Source of the DNA: Nitrospirales bacterium
GTDB taxonomy: Bacteria > Nitrospirota > Nitrospiria > Nitrospirales > UBA8639
Length of the DNA stretch: 64,000 nt
Direction: 5' to 3'
NCBI GenBank assembly: GCA_020027205.1
Contig: JAHRAQ010000025.1
Location: 124,001-188,000, forward strand
This document shows, one piece after another, positions 62,541 to 64,000 of this stretch. The notes under the pieces were generated by a model. The model worked only from the letters and a program-made list of their open reading frames with translations. It was not told the DNA's origin and ran no database searches. Made by a program: the position numbers and the translations under genes. Position 1 is the stretch's first letter, and each line of letters opens with the position of its first letter.

Positions 62541-63143
62541 TCATGGCGTACTGACGACCAGGCGTTGACCGACAACAATGATATTGCCGGTCAGGTTGTT
62601 CCATTTTTTCAACTGGGCAATCGTCACGCCATAGTTGCGGGAAAGGCGGTACAAGGTTTCGCCGGACACCACCGTGTGATACACTGGCTCATCGAGGCGT
62701 TCCCCATCGAAATCCTGAAACGCCGATTCCTCAAAGGAAAGATCGGGCAACCCAAGTTCCGAGAGCGAGGATTCGGAAAACGACATCTCGCCGGATTCGG
62801 CGGCGCCCCCGGCGACGCTTGAGGACGCGCCCGTTTTCCCATGGCGGCGTTGTTCCTGCAGCGCATCAACCTTCATGGCCAGTTCGTCTTTTTTCGACGC
62901 CAGCGACTCCATTTTGACTTGCGTTTCCTGCAACTGGGAATTCAACTCGTCCGCCCGATTTTCTTCCTGCGCCAACAGGCGTTGAAAGTTCAGGGCGCGG
63001 GCCTTTTCCGCCTCATATTTTTCCACGCTCACACATCCGGAAAACAGGGCGGAACAGAAAACCGCGCCCGCCAGCCAGGGCGCCGCCCCGCACGTTGTCC
63101 GATGCAGGAACCACGGATTCTGTTCGTGTCGAAGTTTGGTCAT
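62541..63143 (-). CDS. LysM-domain lipoprotein with coiled coil
   Basis: 200 residues from MTKLRHEQ at 63143, favoured by an AAAGAGAG sequence about eight bases upstream; earlier in-frame ATGs exist. A signal ends in a lipobox-like LFSGC (about residues 31-35), so it is probably outer-membrane anchored. A coiled coil (about 40-95, EENRADELNSQLQETQVKMESLASKKDELAMK) and a Ser/Glu-rich linker precede one LysM domain (about 155-198, HTVVSGETLYRLSRNYGVTIAQLKKWN), which binds peptidoglycan. The role may be tethering or wall remodelling; no catalytic domain is attached. Confidence 0.88.
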   Translation of the reverse strand: MTKLRHEQNPWFLHRTTCGAAPWLAGAVFCSALFSGCVSVEKYEAEKARALNFQRLLAQEENRADELNSQLQETQVKMESLASKKDELAMKVDALQEQRRHGKTGASSSVAGGAAESGEMSFSESSLSELGLPDLSFEESAFQDFDGERLDEPVYHTVVSGETLYRLSRNYGVTIAQLKKWNNLTGNIIVVGQRLVVSTP

Positions 63144-63394
63144 AACCAGACTCTCTTTCATGAGTAACGGCGTCCCGCAGGACGATGCCGCGGAATGCGC
63201 ACGATCACGTTTTATTCCCGCCATAGTAGAGGCAGAGGCCCGTCAATGTCAAGCATCGGCGCAAAGGTTTTCGAAACCCCGCGAATCCCGCGACTCGCAT
63301 TGACCCCTCGGAACGCCTATGTTAGCGTTTTCTCTCCGCCGCGGCAACGTCATGTTTTGCGCCCCCCCTCACGCCGAAAGCCCTGTGTGCCGAC

Positions 63395-64000
63395 ATGGGA
63401 TCGCCTGAATCATCACCCCCTCGCGCCGCGCAAACGCGCATCGCCAAGTTGCGCGAGCAGATTCGTCACCACAACCATCTCTATCACGTTCTGGGCCAGC
63501 CGGAAGTTTCGGATTCGGAATACGATGCGTTGTTCAGAACCCTTCTGGACATGGAGGCCCGGTATCCGGCCCTGGTGACGCCGGATTCGCCGACCCGGCG
63601 GGTGGGGGGCGCCCCGCTTGAGCCATTTTCCAAGGTGACCCATGAGCGGCCGTTGTTGAGTCTGGATTCGGCCGTGACGCTGGATGAAGTCCGCGCCTTC
63701 GACAAGCGCGTCAAAAAAGACCTGGCCGCCGACCATATCGAATACGCCGTGGAACCGAAATACGACGGTCTGTCCGTTGAACTCGTGTATGACGACGGTG
63801 TGTTTGTCCGTGGCGCGACGCGGGGCGATGGCATCACAGGGGAAGACGTCACCGGGAATCTTCGAACCATTCGAGATCTTCCGCCCCGCTTGGCCAAAGC
63901 CGGCCCCGTACCCGGCCATGTGATGGTGCGAGGGGAGGTCTATATGCGCCTTCCCGATTTTCAGGAGATCAACCGCAGATTGACCGACAACGGAGACAAG
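63395..64000 (+). CDS. ligA: NAD-dependent DNA ligase, N-terminal part (cut by window edge)
   Basis: The first 202 codons are visible, from the ATG at 63395. Domain Ia (about 10-75, IRHHNHLYHVLGQPEVSDSEYDALF) binds NMN. The adenylation domain starts near residue 78 with TPDSPTRRVGG, and the catalytic lysine is in EPKYDGLSVELVY. GATRGDGITGEDVTGNLRTI and VRGEVYM follow as expected. LigA seals nicks during replication and repair. The rest lies beyond base 64000. Confidence 0.96.
   Translation, partial: MGSPESSPPRAAQTRIAKLREQIRHHNHLYHVLGQPEVSDSEYDALFRTLLDMEARYPALVTPDSPTRRVGGAPLEPFSKVTHERPLLSLDSAVTLDEVRAFDKRVKKDLAADHIEYAVEPKYDGLSVELVYDDGVFVRGATRGDGITGEDVTGNLRTIRDLPPRLAKAGPVPGHVMVRGEVYMRLPDFQEINRRLTDNGDK

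Overview
This 64 kb window is a chromosomal segment of a high-GC (roughly 60%) Gram-negative bacterium. The two-membrane envelope is shown by lpxD, lptF/lptG, a KdsC-type phosphatase, an AsmA-type protein, AmpG, lipoproteins and two outer-membrane beta-barrels. NtrY/NtrX, an archaeal-type class I aldolase, a squalene synthase and a PII-AmtB-GlnA cluster together suggest a Nitrospirota/Nitrospinota-like or deltaproteobacterial-grade lineage. No rRNA or other decisive marker is present, so this placement is tentative. There is no prophage, CRISPR array or intact transposon.

Layout. 1-4539: end of a dihydrolipoamide-dehydrogenase-type flavoprotein, a ComEA-like HhH protein, tyrS, and an unusual surface protein joining a spondin-N domain, a Calx-beta-like domain and an outer-membrane barrel. 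4.6-6.1 kb: palindromic repeat, tRNA-Gly(CCC), yacG and a membrane protein. 6.1-10.0 kb (minus): envelope cluster lptF-lptG-(fabF remnant)-acyl carrier protein-lpxD. 10.2-19.7 kb (plus): sugar-nucleotide, central-carbon, isoprenoid and cysteine genes (kdsC-like, manC, algC, fbp, PIN-TRAM, ispD, ispF, cysE, class I aldolase). 19.7-31.1 kb: mixed housekeeping genes (truA, amidase, tatD, PAP2, htpX, cupredoxin, squalene synthase, two ferredoxin-like proteins, rhodanese, mazG, DUF1844) interrupted by repeat copies and the stump of an Mrr restriction gene. 31.3-40.9 kb: nitrogen region with ntrYX, purN, tRNA-Ala(CGC), then a promoter, an apparent ANTAR-type antitermination leader, a BBP2-type porin, glnK, amtB and glnA. 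41.2-52.1 kb: clpB, yjbQ, HD protein, AsmA-type protein, mtnA, nitroreductase and an NFACT/RqcH protein. 52.1-58.9 kb (minus): complete trpEGDCFBA operon. 58.9-64 kb: FAH-family enzyme, ampG, a PRMT-like methyltransferase, a LysM lipoprotein and the start of ligA.

The strongest candidates for something new are (1) the leader at 36.21-36.33 kb, with a consensus-like promoter, two adjacent hexaloop hairpins each with A1 and G4, and an intrinsic terminator directly before the porin-glnK-amtB-glnA cluster; (2) the spondin/Calx-beta/autotransporter-like fusion; and (3) a bacterial protein that keeps the N-terminal, double-E and THW-like signatures of eukaryotic protein arginine methyltransferases. 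Genome wear is also visible: an internally deleted fabF, a truncated mrr, and a dispersed hairpin repeat that sits at gene boundaries and in one place supplies a stop codon and a ribosome binding site.
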